64,000 nt of DNA from Lycocorax pyrrhopterus obiensis. Lineage: Eukaryota > Chordata > Aves > Passeriformes > Paradisaeidae. The first letter of the stretch is position 1, and every line of letters starts with the position of its first letter. Position numbers and translations under genes: made by a program. A model generated the notes under the pieces. That model saw only the letters and a program-made list of their open reading frames with translations, searched no databases and was not told where the DNA came from. Positions 37,001 to 49,200 of this stretch are shown here, piece by piece. Location of the stretch: assembly GCA_014706295.1 (NCBI GenBank), contig JACSVZ010000007.1, positions 44,344,975 to 44,408,974 of the forward strand, read 5' to 3'.

Positions 37001-40000
37001 TCATATTCAGTGTTCATACACTGACACCATTGTTTTTGGCTTTTTACATACTGAGAATGGCTGGTAGTTAAATCGAAATATTCTTACAAACAGTCTTAGT
37101 GTGTGGGTTTTTTCGTTTGTTTTTTTTTGTTATGTTTGTTGCCTCATTTCAGGACAGAATGTTTTAGCATCTCCTGTTACTTGAATATGCAGCATCATCT
37201 CTCGCTGGGATTCCTAATCTCAGTATATCTGACCAGATATTCAGATTCAGTATTTTGGTCTCACTGGCACACCCTAATAAACATGGAAGCCAAACTGGTC
37301 CTGAGAGGGAGGTATCTCTGAAACACTGAAAGAACTAGTGTTGTTATAGTGGGATTTACTTACTGCTATCTCTGCAGCTTCTCATGTCAGCTTGGATGAT
37401 TTCTTCAGACTTTTTGCCTTTCACATTCCATTTATACAATTAGCATGCCCAATTTGTCTGCTGGGAGGTGGATGAGCAAATACCAGAGCTACTGCTAGGA
37501 ATGTTCTGGCATTAACTGATCTCCAAAATGTGACACAAATCACTTTTTTCTCTCTTTTTCCAACACTGTATTCTTAAATTGTAAGGTATTCCAGGATTCT
37601 CTCCATATAAATAATTAATAGAGTAGATCTCCAGCTTGACTGAGATCCCTAGAGATTATTCTAATATAGGTAACGAGACATATTAATATCTTGCAGAGAA
37701 AACAGAGGAAGATTCACAAGTTGTTCCCTCCATATTTGTTTTTGATGTGATCCATCCATTAAACTTTGCCACGCCCACACCTAAAACGTGACATTCACAC
37801 ACCTAAGATCCTGCTCTGTCTGAGTCTATCACTTTCCCAGTGCAGTCAGTTGGAGTTTTGTCTCTTGACTCCTGGTGCAGCAGGAACAAGGTCTGTCAGC
37901 ATGAGGAGAGGAGCCCCTGGAGGCAGCTCTTCTGTCTGGCGATCCTCTTGAATCTCTCATCTCTCTGTATCTTTTATTTCATCTCATCCCCAGGGTAAAG
38001 GTTCTTTCACAAGCCCTTTGGTCAAAGAAGGCACCTTTGCTGTCAACCCTTGACACTTACATGAAGAGGATGTTGTTGGTGTGAAATACATGCAAAATAC
38101 AGCAGGCATTATAAAATATTGAACAAATCTACATTAGACAGACAGGCATGCAGAAATTCCCTCTAGTTCTCAATTCCTTAGTTCTTACTCTGTGTTCTTG
38201 GCTTGTCTTTTTTCAGGGCAACATAATGGTATTAATATACTTATTTTAATATATTATTTATATTTTCAGATCTTGATTTAGAGGAATTGGTATTGATGCC
38301 TTGATTTAATTAGCATAGGACTTGGTAATAGCTCAATAAAAATTAAATTACAAGCCATTCATTATTCCTTGGGGAATAGTATGATTTATTAGCAACGCCT
38401 CCAGAATTAAGTAGTTTAAAACTGGTACTTTTTAGAGTTAAACTGGGGAACATTGGTTTGTTTAATTTAGGGTGTAATTATGCTGAGTATTTTTTTTATT
38501 TGAATTAAATTGTCTTAATTTGGAGTCATATTTCCACTGTATACCACTGCACATTTGTTGATAAGCATACTCTAAAAGAAATCCTAAATTCTTTCTTGGA
38601 ATCCAGTGGATCCCATGAGACACGAATTTTGTTCCCAGAATTGTTGCAAAAAAGGAGGTAAATGGAAGCTGAAGCTGATTTTTATTATTAAATTTCAGTA
38701 AAAGTATGGAATGATGACAGTTCATTCTTTGACATAAAGAATTTAATTCCTGCTGTAATGATGGGAGTTGCAATAATCTTGTTTCATTAGGAATATCTGA
38801 AATGATGAATTTCTTCTTATATAAATATTGCAAAATTGGCAAGCTGAGCGTCCTTAGCTAGATTGGCTACTGTTTGAGTGCTACCTACTGACACACTTTC
38901 ATAGCCCTACCTTGGTTTGACTGTTTCTAGAGCCACTACTGTCTTGTAGTAGCAAAAGTTGATACAAGTTTTTAAAGTCTCTTCGCAAAACGTTCCTCAA
39001 ACTTATAACTTCCATTTAGTTTTTAAAACTAGAGATGTTGAATTAGTAACATAACATTTTTTTGTCTTTCTCTCTATTGTCCTTGCTTTTTGTTAGTGGA
39101 AGCAAACCAGTGGAGGGTTTGGATTTTGTTTATACTTTTTTCTTTCTCAATGGCATTTCCAGACTTCTACCTCCAAAAAGCTGTACTGTCAGATAGGAGT
39201 ACAGAAGAGTGATAAGAAAGCAATGAAAGGAGGTCTGAACGCTATTTAGAATGTTGCATTCAATTGCAGGAAAAATGTGAGAAGGGGAGGGAGAATAAAA
39301 GTAATGAAAATCTTTTGAAGCACATTTTGTTAGGTTTTGGGAGCAAGCTTGACAGGAAATTTTATCTTTTGGAGATAGGAGAGTTATTGGGGAGTTTTTA
39401 ACAGAAATACTTGTCTCTTCCCCCTTCCTCTGCACATTATGTTTTAGCTCTTGCAGAGATTCAAGAGAGCACAGAGCCCCAAAGACCTTGTTTCTAGTCT
39501 TGCTTAATCCAGACGAATTGCTGGACTTTTTGGAAAAGCTAGTTCTTCTGTTAGGCCATTGAATCTCCTTGGCAGGGGAGTTCATATATGAAATTTTAGC
39601 CATTGGAGAGCAACAGGTTGCTATAGAGAAAACTTCTGAGTTTACTTTGAACTCCTGTCTTTATGTAGTTTATCACAGAGTGCAGTTCTGCTGTTTCATG
39701 GGGTAATGGGCTCTGACAGGAATTTGCCATTAGAAGCAACCGTTTACCCATATTCACTACCACAGACAGCAAAAATATGAATAGCAATGCCAGCAGGTTT
39801 CTGTGCACTCTGTCTTCCTGACATCATTCATTAAATACAGCGTATTTTCTCACAATTGATCAATTACTGCTGTTAACAAATGGTTTATTACCACATTAAC
39901 CTGCATTAATAGAGTCTTGTGTGAGAACTGGCAGAGATAACCAATTTCTCAACCTTTATAGGTTTCAGTAATCCCTTTGTGTCATGACACTTACAATTTT

Positions 40001-41440
40001 CTGGATTGAAAAAACTGGGAGGATTTTCAGAGACCTGACTGTGAGAAGTATCTGGCAGTACTTCAGTAGGCCCATACATATGGCATTATTCTTTATTCAA
40101 AATTGTCTGTTGCTCACAAGGCTTTCTGGATTGTTTTAACTACCTGAAAATGTTGGAGAAAAATCTGTTGTGGTTGGGCTGATGGTGGTTGGGCTGATCA
40201 ACCTTTTCCATCCAACAGCTCTAGATGTCTGATTCCTGAAGTCTGCAAATACTCAGGTCTTAAGAACTATAATGAGAAGTGTTATCTCAGTATAGATGGG
40301 ACTTGCTATTTAATAATAATATTTAGTATTTGAAAATGACTCAGATTCTTGATCAACTGCCAAAGTATGAAGACGAAGGTGCTCAATGTAGAGACTCAAG
40401 ATACTAAAGGAGACAGGCAAAGAACAATTTAGCCAAAAGCTACTTGGTACACCAGAATATATTGTTGATATGTCTAAACAAACTGTCTCTTCATCATTTT
40501 CCCTGTTAATTATCCTCTTAATTCCAAAGTGGATGCCAAGGAGGGCAGTGTCTGTGAGTGCCTGGTGTATGCTTCATGGCATAGAGAACATAGGTGCCAA
40601 GCAAAGAGAAGTCAAAACTCTGCTGAATGCTGAGGAAATAGACAAGGTATGGCAATAAGGAACCCTAGCCCAAACCCATACTTTAAACACTGCTTTCACT
40701 GGTGGACACTTGCATACTTGGGGAGAGCCTCGTTCCAGAGACATCTGCTCTGCAATCACCCATATGCATATGGACTCATGCCCATACAGAAGAACAGAAA
40801 TCCTTATAGGAGAAGGGGAGTGAAGAATGAAGTTTGTGCTTTTTATTGCCTAATCCCACCACCAGCTACAGATATGCTTAGTGGAAAAAGTTAAGCATGA
40901 CACTTCATCATGCTGTAAGAACAGGGACTCTGAGCATGGCACAATGTGTCAAAATTAATACTCAAAGCCAGCTGAAGTCACACAGTTGTTTTGGCAGAAG
41001 TGGTGGGCAAGGTGTATGTAACCTCCTCCTCAGCACTCCTGAAAGAGAAATCAAATCCATCCCCACCTAGTTTGGGAAGGGAGTAAAAGTATTAGAGAAG
41101 GAGATGATCTGTAGGACTCATTTTAATAGTATTTCCCTTGTCTCCTGAGGATTTTTTTTTTACTCTGTTGAAGACACAAGACATTATGCAGATAGTTTGA
41201 AAAACAGCATTCTCATGAATATAAAATAACTGCAGAGATGAGGATGCTGAACAGTCACTATGAGGCCAAGGGGCAGAAGTGTGTGATGTCCTCTGTGCAA
41301 TGTGTATTGTTTAAAGGCTATGGGAAAGTTTTGAACTGCGATTGCATTGGATGAAAAGAATGACTCCCCACATATTACCTCCGCATCGTGCATTTATGTA
41401 CTCCTGACAGAAAACAGATTTTAGGCTGGGAGTTTGAAGA
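34001..41440. other. 7.4 kb of unique DNA, no gene recognised
   Basis: A more GC-rich patch lies at about 34140-34275. Frames of 120 codons (35873-36235, plus), 126 codons (38462-38842, minus) and 157 codons (39130-39603, minus) are open but show no family features. The part at about 38210-38420 is very AT-rich with homeodomain-type ATTA words and may be conserved noncoding DNA. Confidence 0.5.
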
Positions 41441-42536
41441 GTGTCCAATACTGGGGCCAGTATGGTTTAACTTAGTCGTCAATGACTTGGACAAAGGGGC
41501 AGATGCCTCCTCAGCAAGTTCAGTGATGTCACAAAGCTGGGAGGAGTGGCCCATATCCCACAGTTCTGTGCAGCCCTTCAGAAGGACCTTGACAGGTTGG
41601 AGAGATGGGCAGAGAATCACGGAATCATTAGGACTGGAAGGAACCTCTGGAGATTACCTAGTCCAACTCCCCTGCCAAGGTACGGTCACCTAGAGGAGGT
41701 TACACAGGAACTCATCCAGGTGGGTTTTGAATGTCTCCAGGCAGGGAGAATCCACAAGCTCCCTGGGCAGCCTGTTCCATCTGAAATTCAACAAAGGCAA
41801 ATGCAGGGTCCTGCACCTGAGGAAGAATAACCCCATGCACCAGCACAGACTGGGGGCTGACCTGCTTGTAAGCAGCTCTGTACAGAAGGATCGGGGGTGC
41901 TGGTGGACAACAAGCTGTCTGTGAGCCAGCAGTGAGCCCTTCCTTGTGGCCAGGAAGGCCAGTGGTGTCCTGGGCTGCATTAGGAAGAGCACTGCCAGCA
42001 GATCAAGGGAGGCGATCCTGCCCCTCTACTCAGCCCTGGTGAGGCCACATCTGGAGTGCTGTGTCCAGTTCTGGGCTCCTCAGTACAAGACAGACTTGGA
42101 ACTCCTGGAGCAGGTCCAGTGGAGGGCTACAAAGATGATCAAGGGACTGAAGCATCTCTCTCTCGAGGAAAGACTGAGGGACCTGAACCTGTTAAGCCTT
42201 GAAAAGAGGTGACTGAGAGGGGAAGATATCAAGAGGAAGGATCCAGGCTCTTCTCAGTGGTACCAAGCAATACGAAAAGAGGCAACAGGCAGAAACTGAT
42301 ATACAGGAAGTTCCACCTGAACATAAGGAAGAATTTCTTTACTGCACAGGTGACAAAGCACCGGAACAGATGTCCCAGAGAGTTTGTGGAGTCTCCTTCA
42401 CTGGAGAATCTCTTCAAAAACAAGATGTAATCCCGTGTCATGTGCTTTAGGATGACCCAGTTTGAGCAGGGAGGTTGGACCAGTGACCCACAGTGGTCCC
42501 TTCCAACCTTTCCCATTCTGTAATTCTGTGATTCTA
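41441..42536 (+). repeat. CR1 LINE, ORF2 end and 3' UTR, interrupted by a nested CR1
   Basis: It starts in the reverse-transcriptase region after the catalytic core ('ctggggccagtatggttta', FN--VNDLDKG). It continues through 'aagctgggaggagtgg', 'ccttgacaggttggagag', 'ttcaacaaaggcaaatgcag', 'gtcctgggctgcattagga', 'gaggccacatctggagtgc' and 'ctgggctcctcagtacaaga'. It closes with 'tggtcccttccaacc' and an ATTCTGTG-type tail near 42536. With the insert at 41613-41777 removed, the two sides join as in ordinary CR1. The ORF2 part carries several frame disruptions, so it is inactive. It is the longest CR1 in the window. Confidence 0.95.
41613..41777 (-). repeat. Antisense CR1 3' end nested inside another CR1
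   Basis: On the plus strand it reads 'gaatcacggaatcattagg', 'actggaaggaacctctgg', 'tagtccaactcccctgcc', 'ggttttgaatgtctccag' and 'ctccctgggcagcctgttc': the reverse complement of a CR1 3' end of about 165 bp. It interrupts the host CR1 between 'gagatgggcag' and 'catctgaaattcaacaaag', which are adjacent in ordinary CR1. The insertion is therefore younger than its host. Confidence 0.9.
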
Positions 42537-45500
42537 TAAAGTGACTTCAGATTACCAGATCCAGGATTTGGCCTCTTTAGTCATTCATATACCCTTAAAA
42601 TACCCAGAGATATCCCATAACATAGGCTTCTACATGTAACAGTTGTTTCCTTTATATTTTCTAAGTGGAGTGTTTTGTGTCTGCCTCTTCATGTTGCTGT
42701 GGATGGGATTTAGCAACTGTTCCTTCCTAGCCTAGACCAATTGCCTTGTTAAACTTAATCTCAATGAAATAAAAATACTACCTCATTAATACTAAGCCTA
42801 ACCTTCCTGCTAATTACCATCCTTAGCAAAGGGTTAAGCATCATGCTATTTTACTTTTATAGCTGGCTATACTTTTCTTGTTGGTCTCATTAGCACTGAC
42901 TGCCTTTGAAAATGCTTTTCAATTAATATAATTTTCACATATTTCTTCACCCTCCAATTATGTTGGAAAGGATGTTGATCAAGAAGAAATGGTGTGTTAT
43001 GGGAATTGTGGAATTGGGAACCACCAAATAAGTCAGCACAGCTTATTTCCCAGTAAAGGGTATTTGTATTAACCTTCTGTCTAATTAAACTAATTGTTCG
43101 ACTAAGTAAGATTTTTACAGAGTTTAGTGACATTATTAAGCAGTGTTTTTGCTGTACACAGTAGGTGTAGAATATGAAAATACGGGTGTTCTTTCAAGTC
43201 TTAAGTCACAGCTGCATATGGTGCTAGATGAAGTCACTTAGAACGTGAGAGGGCAATGAAAAAAACCTAAACTTTTCAAAGAACTTTTAAGGACTTCAGG
43301 ACCTTGATTTTGCAAATTTCTGGACAGAGAATATTCTGCCACCTACACACTGTTCTAAGCATCCTCAATACAAGGAAGTTGTGAGTATTATTCTGACAGA
43401 AGGAATCCAATCTAGTTATTGTAGCTACTTACCTTGTGGTCTTCTTGTTAGCTGAATGTCATGTTACCTGACTAGCTAATTAGCCAGCTAGCTTCCGTGA
43501 GATCACCACCGACAAATGGAGAATTCTCCTGTCTTGCCTCCTCTACTCTGATCAAATCCCTCTAAGAGTCCTTAGAAATCTCATCTGTTATTCCACATGT
43601 AACTACTGAATGGCAGAGCTGTTGAATTTGCATCCACTCCTAATACACAGCATCTATTCCAACTGTCACCTATGCTACTGTTTTCGTGCATCAGTGCAGA
43701 TGCCATATCATAAAGAGTTCAGAGATGATCCAATAGGGATGTGATTTATATTTGAACTAAATAGATACCTCTTAATTGGATGATTCCCAAGTAGGCTGAC
43801 AAATAACCTCCTTTAAGTAGCCCTTGAACCCTAAGTCATATGGACTCATCAGACGGGTTTAATTAAGAATCATGAATTGAATGCAGTAGAAGGAAATGTG
43901 GATATTTGTGCACCATGGTGGCCTGAAACCCTCTCTGAATACGGTTCTTCCTCCTTTCTAACAGAAAGAGGGGGCTGACTTGTATAAAAAAATAACTTTT
44001 CCTGAGAGATGACAATAGACAGAGGGTGAATACCCTTTTTAACAGCATTGTAAAGCAGTCAGGGGCACCTTACAGCCTGTCTGTACAGCTTGACTGTGAT
44101 GGGGTGCAGGAAATGGGGAAACAGGGTTATGTCTGCGGATGAAAAGAGATACACTTCTAAGAAATGATAATGAAAGAGGTGCCTAGATCTTGAAATTTTG
44201 GGCTGATATGCCAACCCCAAAATGTGAATCTTGATTTACTACAGCAAATGGATAATCTTACTAGCAGGAGTACTCAGAAAAAATCATCATGTACAAAAAT
44301 GCACTCTGTTTTTTATCCTCTAGAAAGCCTTAGGGATTTGAGGTTTCTAGAAATTAAAACTGTAAGAAAAGCCTCAGATATCAATATATGCATAATACAG
44401 CAAAAGGATAGTAGAAGTGCAAGGTGCAGGGCAGCTTCTCTTGCAATTGCATTACCAGCCAGCCTTATCAGAACACTGGTGATTTTAAAGACATTTGATT
44501 CCCTTGAGAGGAATGCCTCATTTTTTGGGCTCTCTGTCATGACTGTGCCTCTCAGGATTTAGGTTTCTAGCAGGAAAATGACATTTTTGAATTCATTATA
44601 GGGTTTCTTGTACTTCACTGAATAAAGAAAGTGAAGACAAGGTGTATGTTTATATTATTGTTATTAAAAAATTTTTTTCTACTTTGTGGAACTTTCGAAT
44701 TTAAAACAGCAGGGATCCTTTCCTATGCAACATCCTCATCAGAGAAAATGTTGACACATAGTGCTCTTTGATCACTTCAGCATGAGACTCGGTATAACAA
44801 AAGTATATGTATCCTCTAAATTTGATCTGTTATTGTAAATAAGATAACCACACTGAATAGGGAGGAAATGAAGAGGTGAAGCTTCCAGCTTTTCTGGTCA
44901 GGATGTAAGGGATCAAAGCCTGAAACATATCTTCTAGAAAATTAGTGTTGACATCATGTCACCTCTCTGAGACAGAACACAGTGCACTGGAAGAGTGGCA
45001 TACACAAAACACCGTCATATTGGATCTATAGAAGGCAGCTACTGTGAGAAACTAAGCCTGCCTTAGGAAACTTTTGGAGGCACTTGTGATACTGACTGCA
45101 CTTTCATGATTTCTGCATCTAATCAATTTGTTTTTTTCTTGAGATTTGCAGTCTCCATTTATTCACAGCAGATAACAATACATCTTCTCCTGAACACTCT
45201 GGCTCCCTGTAGGCCTCCCTGCGGGTGAATATGCTTAATTCCACTTACTGAGAAGAGAGCTTCCTCACTGCTGTCTGAGGTTACTTATCCCATGCTCACG
45301 TGGCAAGAAGGATATGTGGGACAGAGCTCTCTGCAGGTCACATTCTGCCAGTACAAAGGAGCCTTATTTCCATGGAGATTTTTATGGGTCTACTTGGAGA
45401 GCTACAGCATATCCCCTGCCACAGACAGTGACTCACACAGTACTGCTCTAATGGAGACATATTTGCAATAATCCAGGCGTAGTGGTTTTCTTTCACAAGG

Positions 45501-46060
45501 AATAATGAGCAAGAATTCAATGCAACTGTTTGTAATGGCCATGAGAAGAACTTCTCTGACTGCTGTGGCAGTTTGGGGTGTAAGTCAGCCCAGTTAATGT
45601 ACCAGGAAACAGATAATAAAAATTTCAAGTGTGCTGTCACTGAGTCAGTGGAGTTAGCAGACAATCATCAGTCTCAATTTCACTGTGCCCTGAGCAGTGC
45701 ATGGTGTTAAGTCTTTTAGTGGGAGGGACCCAGACTGCTCAACTGCATGCCATTGACCCTCAGCTGCAGAAATATCCTTCAAGTTAGAAGTCAGAGCCTG
45801 TTCTTTGAGATTGGACGGATTTGAGTTCTGTCAAATATTCAAATTTCATGTTTCTGTGGTTATTGATGGAGACATCCGTCTCATGTTGGATTCTGGTGGC
45901 TCTAAGGAAGAGCACAGCACTGATTCCAGCACAGTCCTTTCCCTAATTACGTTCAAGAATATCTCTTAGTAAGAAATACTAGATCCTTATGTGCAACTGT
46001 AGTTTTCTTTATAAACTGAGTTCTATACAATAGCTAGTTATTAACACTTTATGTATGTTT

Positions 46061-46076
46061 TATATATATATATATA
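46061..46076. repeat. (TA)8 microsatellite
   Basis: Eight TA units. A shorter (AT)6 run lies at 59254-59265. Confidence 0.9.
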
Positions 46077-46271
46077 AAATATTTAATGGAGCACTGAAAA
46101 AAGGTTGGTTGCATGATGGGAGGATCCTGCTTGCAGAACTGAGGTGAGCAGCCACTGCATCAGGCCCATGCTCAATGTGAGAGAGCACCTACCTCGCTGT
46201 TGTCAGCTGGCAAACTGTGGAGGGGGTACGCTGGAGCAGTGAGGGAGCAGTGGGGCACACCCAAGCAAGGA

Positions 46272-46295
46272 CAAAGATCAGGTGCTTGATCTTTG
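46272..46295. repeat. Small inverted repeat, 9-bp arms
   Basis: CAAAGATCA and TGATCTTTG are perfect complements separated by six bases. Short enough to be chance in a window of this size. Confidence 0.5.
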
Positions 46296-49200
46296 AAGTC
46301 CTGTCACAAAATATTTTTCATAGATTAGCTCCATCTTAAACCTAGGCAATTTTTCTGGCATTCCTACCAATTTCTGATTGTTTCAGAACCTCTCTTCTTT
46401 AGGGATTAGAATACCTGTATTTGTTGCTGGTTTGTAAATGTCTTTGTTAGTTTTCCTTTTTATTTAGCTTAAATAATTAGTTTTTCTCCTCTATGTCTAC
46501 AAGAGCAGTCATACCCTCCATCAGTGCACACTTTGCTTGGACAAACAGTTGCCATTTCCTAAAACAACTGCTCCTTTCCCTTCAGAAACACTCTTTGATC
46601 AAATTTAAGTAATTTTTTTTATCAAACAAGACTGAATAGAATCACATTTTTCTGGTATAGCCTTTTATGGTGTAAATGTACAATACCAGTCTGTTTCACT
46701 GGAAATACTTTACCATGTACATGCCATGAATTGAGCTTATCATGCTCAGAGTCACATTTCTTGATATTTACAGTGACAACACTCCACAACGGTTGTACTT
46801 TCTTTTTGTTAGTTTAAAAATATGATTCTCCACTTAATAGCAGAAATTGTAATTCTGGTACAGAGCCTAGAAGCACAGTGCTATGAAACACTGTTTCTTC
46901 AACACTGATGGAACTTATCAGCAGCATGATCTTCCTATGGAAAACCCCCAAGCTTTCATTTATGTTGGCAATTCTTTCATTTCTGGCACTAGAAAATAAC
47001 TTTGTCAGCTCCTCTTTATGTCCTGTTAATTCAAATATTACTGCTATATTAGACTGCTGTAGAACTCTAATCACCAGCAATCTTCCCCTCATAGTAGATA
47101 GCTATTTACCCATCTTACAGTTCTTCTGTATCTTCTGCACCTTAAATAATAAGTTTTCATCTGAGACCACGTTGATTTATTTCCTTAAGTCTGGTGGACT
47201 TGATTTTACCTAATTTCCCTAGAAAATCACCTACCTAGCAAATAAGACCATGTTGTCTATCATGGTGTTTTATATATGATATTAATTCATTCATATTTTT
47301 CCTGATTGAGATCACGCCTTGTAGTTGCCAATATCACTTTCCCACCTCTAGTAAATAAAGCCACCACATTTATGATTCCTGATTTGCATGTTTCTGCCTC
47401 TTATTTGACTATTTGGAATTTTTTTCCATATCATTTTCTGTTTCTTTAATGTCATCTCCATCATTTCTGAACAACCCATCCTGTTCAGTGCAATGTCCAG
47501 TCATGCTTACTGTGCTCTTGTGTTCTCCTTAGTGTTTACAATCATCCAGTTTCATGTCCTGTGTCAGGATTTGTGGTTCTTCCTTCCAGTTTTTTGGTGC
47601 CTTTGTTCTATGTGATAAATACAACAGCTGTTTGTGCCTGACTCGGTGCTGAGTTTTGTATTGTCAGACTAATTGCATCAGCCACCTGGCTACTGCTCCT
47701 ATCTGGCGTCCTTCCGGCCCTTGCTCATCTCTGCAAAAATCCATCGAGCTAGTTAAGGACCTAGACCTTCAACTGATCCTCTGAAAAGCCTTTCTGCTCA
47801 GCATGGTCTGTTAAAATGAATACAGGATTCAGACAATCTCTCACCCATACTGTTCAAAAGTTTTGGGGGAAGATATGTTTTTCTTGTTCCTTCATGGCTT
47901 ATTTCTGTGAGTAAATCTTGTTCTGAATCCTGTCCACAGTCACAGGAATGAATGTAAAATCCAAATAGTATGTCTGGATTATTTTAATTTTGCATTTTTT
48001 TCTCCTACTTCTAATTAATGAAAATGTGAAATCACTGCTGAGAACCAAGTAAAAGCTGCTCTTGGCGTATGCTCTAGACCTTAAAAATTTCTGGCAAGTA
48101 GCATATGGGGAAAACATTGGAAGATAAAAAACCATCCCTGCTGTCTTTGAAGTAATATGTGACATTCTTTGTCCAAACAAATCTATGCAAATGCTACCAA
48201 TCCCTGTCTACTCTAGAAATGCAGGGTTGCTTTCAAAGCACACGCTCTTTGGCTCAGAAAACCCAAGATGCTGCTCAGGAAGGCAAGGTTGATAATAATG
48301 GAAAGAGTTGTTTTAGCAAGCAAATGGAGTATGTGTATGTAGGAAGAATGTTGCAAATACACAGAAGAGAGAAACCAGACTGGTTCTTTCATTTCTTTGC
48401 TTAACACAACCCTGAATTTCTTTGCAGAAAGCCTTGAGACTTGCAAGCAATGAAGCAGATTCTGCCCTTAATTGTTTCTTTCCATTCATTGCAATGAGAA
48501 GGCAGTGATAGAATTAATTCTTAAAACCACTTCATCTGGATCTGGAATTGTAAAAATCAGAATTGCAGTGATTTGAACCACATGACTTTTTTAAAAAATA
48601 AGAAGGCTGAAAAAATTTTAAAGAAAATTTTAGAGAAAGGATGCTTCTCTTCCAAGGACTTAGTAACCATGCTTGTCTTCATGGGAACTGCAAATCAGCC
48701 CCATGTTCCAGGTATGCTGCTGTGTGTTTCTCTGCTGCTGTGGGCTATCTCCTACTGTTACTCAGAACAGAAAAGAATAAAGGTGACGGAGAAATTTCCC
48801 TCACTCCTAGCAGCCCTTATTCATTGAGCAAATTTGTACTTGAGCATTGGCAACCCTGTAAAACCAAAGTTGTATGCCCAAAGTTCTTCAAACGTTCTCT
48901 CCATCTCAACATGCATTAGGCCCCAAAATGACTATCCATAATAATTTTAAATATCCCACAGTTCTTTTCATCTGGAGCTTTTGGGTCAGAAGGAGGACAG
49001 ACTTTTGAGCCATCTGTTGGACTCATGACTCTGATATTACCAGGGACTCTAGTGAACAGGTTGCCCTTATGTTGTAGCTTATTCCTCTTCTGAGACAGGA
49101 AAAATGTGTTCTGGAACTCTATTCCTAGACTATTTCATTCACAAATCTTTACTGTCTTGGACAGAGATTTAAAGGACTAAAGTGGCAACATACCAAAGCT

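Noticed and set aside
39130..39603. 157-codon minus-strand open frame
   Set aside because: Ser/Lys-rich with no recognised domain, no clear promoter or Kozak support, and AT-rich composition like its surroundings.
41388..42430. Several overlapping frames of 65-101 codons
   Set aside because: All are CR1 ORF2 or 3'-UTR remnants, some crossing into the nested antisense CR1.
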